The notes under the pieces were generated by a model, which searched no databases, was not told where the DNA came from, and worked only from the letters and a program-made list of their open reading frames with translations. Below, in pieces: positions 62,456-64,000 of a stretch of DNA of 64,000 bases. Both the position numbers and the translations under genes were made by a program. Within the stretch, counting starts at the first letter, position 1. Each line of letters opens with the position of its first letter. The DNA is from Hydractinia symbiolongicarpus (Eukaryota; Cnidaria; Hydrozoa; Anthoathecata; Hydractiniidae), in the NCBI RefSeq assembly GCF_029227915.1, contig NC_079876.1, forward strand, positions 33,277,828 through 33,341,827, written 5' to 3'.

Positions 62456-64000
62456 GAGACTTGTAGTTTTCAGAAATGTTTTCATTTTTGATGAGACGCT
62501 TAATGAAAGTGGTTTAATCGCCAGCAAACGAAAACCCGCGATTTCCCGTAAATCCCGGACTCGGCCCGTATAGTAAAGAAAGTACCCGGGATGTAAACTC
62601 ATTTCCCGAACGGTTTTTTAAATTATTATTTCACCACTAAAACCCATGAGACTTATAGTTTTTAAAAATGTTTTCATTTTTGATGAGACGCTGAATAAAA
62701 GAAGTTTAATCGCCAGCAAACGAAAACCCGCCATTTCCCGTAAACCCCGGACTCGGCCCGTATAGTCAAAAGTATACAAAGAAATTACCCAGGGAGTAAA
62801 CTCATTTTCCGAACGATTTTTTATATTATTATTTCACCACTAAAACCCATGAGACTTATAGTTCTTAAAAATGTTTTCATTTTTGATGAGACGCTGAATA
62901 AAAGAAGTTTAATCGCCGGCAAACGAAAACCCGCCATTTCCCGTAAACCCCGGACTCAGCCCGTATAGTCAAAAGTATACAAAGAAATTACCCAGGGAGT
63001 AAACTCATTTTCCGAACGATTTTTTAAATTATTTTCTCACCACTACAACGCATGAGACTTGAAGTTTTTAAAAATGTTTTCAATTTTGATGAGACGCTGA
63101 ATAAAAGAAGTTTAATCGCCGGCAAACGAAAACCTGCGATTTCCTGTAAATCCCGGACTCGGCCCGTATAGTAAAGAAAGTACCCGGGATGTAAACTCAT
63201 TTCCCGAACGGTTTTTTAAATTATTATTTCACCACTAAAACCCATGAGACTTATAGTTTTTAAAAATGTTTTCATTTTTGATGAGACGCTGAATAAAAGA
63301 AGTTTAATCGCCAGCAAACGAAAACCCGCCATTTCCCGTAAACCCCGGACTCGGCCCGTATAGTCAAAAGTATACAAAGAAATTACCCAGGGAGTAAACT
63401 CATTTTCCGAACGATTTTTTAAATTATTATTTCACCACTAAAACCCATGAGACTTATAGTTTTTAAAAATGTTTTCATTTTTGATGAGACGCTGAATAAA
63501 AGAAGTTTAATCGCCGGCAAACGAAAACCCGCCATTTTCCGTAAACCCCGGACTCAGCCCGTATAGTCAAAAGTATACAAAGAAATTACCCAGGAAGTAA
63601 ACTCATTTTCCGAACGATTTTTTAAATTATTTTCTCACCACTACAACGCATGAGACTTGTAGTTTTTAAAAATGTTTTCATTTTTGATGAGACGCTGAAC
63701 AAAAGAAGTTTAATCGCCGGCAAACGAAAACCCGCCATTTCCCGTAAACCCCGGACTCGGCCCGTATAGTCAAAAGTATACAAAGAAAGTACCCAGGGAG
63801 TAAACTCATTTTCCGAACGATTTTTTAAATTATTTTTTCACCACTACAACGCATGAGACTTATAGTTTTCAAAAATGTTTTTATTTTTGATAAGACGCTG
63901 AATAAAAGAAGTTTAATCGCCCTCAAACGAAAATCCGCGATTTCCCGTAAATCCCGGACTCGGCCCGTATAGTCCAAAGTATACAAAGAAAGTACCCAGG
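62456..64000. repeat. Shortened second copy of the 59.2-61.0 kb segment
   Basis: 62648-63448 follows 59221-60021 at an offset of 3427. 63449-64000 follows 60428-60979 at an offset of 3021, so two monomers (406 bp) are missing. 63246 is the hybrid at the join, with the CGCCAGC front and AAATTACCC of 59819 but the AAATTATTATTTC tail of 60225. 62456 itself has a CAGAAATG/TTAATGAAAGTGG front fused to a short-monomer back. The last monomer (63855) is cut by the window end. No gene is present. Confidence 0.88.

Larger units (their letters stand above)
1..64000. repeat. Satellite DNA array, about 203-bp monomer, whole window
   Basis: Every part of the window is a direct copy of one monomer of usually 203 bp. 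Starts marked by GAGACTTGTAG (variants AAGACTTG, GACACTTG, GAGACTTATAG) step by 203, with occasional 201, 202 or 204 from one-base indels, 192 from an 11-bp deletion, 183 from a 20-bp deletion and 123 from an 80-bp deletion. All copies lie in the same direction and I saw no inverted segment and no foreign insertion. Neighbouring monomers differ at many positions, while monomers a fixed number of units apart are nearly identical, which defines higher-order repeats. Such arrays in eukaryotes are typical of centromeric or other heterochromatin; which one applies here is not shown by the sequence. The family itself is not recognised. The array runs off both ends, so its full length is unknown. Confidence 0.98.

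Noticed and set aside
1-64000. CRISPR-like array
   Set aside because: Repeats are contiguous 203-bp units without short repeats and unique spacers, and there are no cas genes. The pattern is eukaryotic satellite.
1-64000. Naming the organism or the satellite family
   Set aside because: I do not recognise the monomer, and no gene or other taxon marker is present.

Overview
The window is one uninterrupted, head-to-tail satellite DNA array. From the first base to the last it consists of a roughly 203-bp monomer repeated in a single orientation, about 315-320 monomer positions in all. I set the monomer start at the conserved GAGACTTGTAG and followed the starts through the window (1, 204, 407, 610, 813, 1016 ... 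63652, 63855). I found no protein gene, RNA gene, transposon, CRISPR array, origin or non-satellite interruption. The open reading frames are read-through of the repeat: the same few peptides recur, the longest often cross a monomer junction and re-read the same DNA in another frame, and they break wherever a monomer changes length. No coding sequence is annotated.

This points to a eukaryote, and to constitutive heterochromatin (centromeric, pericentromeric, subtelomeric or sex-chromosomal; the sequence cannot tell which). I do not recognise the satellite family and do not name a taxon. The first monomer is AT-rich (71 G+C in 203 bases by hand count) but has 10 CpG where about 6 are expected, so there is no sign of CpG decay. 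Most monomers carry a 9-bp dyad (TCAAAAATG / CATTTTTGA) around a 4-base loop.

Layout: 1-2637, five-monomer higher-order repeat (HOR). 2638-6517, a GCGGGC-headed cassette and a 530-bp HOR built on a 78-bp deletion. 6518-11184, further cassette copies. 11185-14432, eight-monomer HOR twice. 14433-20523, two- and three-monomer HORs. 20524-24143, first appearance of a 192-bp short monomer, in 598-bp and 1613-bp HORs. 24144-27391, a HOR present as six, four and six monomers. 27392-32228, mixed. 32229-39376, a 3574-bp, 18-position HOR twice. 36412-50845, a 7217-bp, 36-position unit twice. 50846-54013, a rearranged partial third copy. 54014-61036, mixed short-monomer HORs. 61037-62455, an island of more diverged monomers. 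62456-64000, a shortened second copy of about 59.2-61.0 kb.

No genes act together here. The content is a record of repeated unequal exchange and segmental amplification: nested HORs, hybrid monomers, and a few small deletions at short homologies that were then copied along with their surroundings. No new gene system is visible. The points most worth a second look are the nested 3.6/7.2-kb amplification, the inherited truncated monomers, the short-monomer subfamily limited to the right two thirds, the conserved dyad, and the CpG excess.
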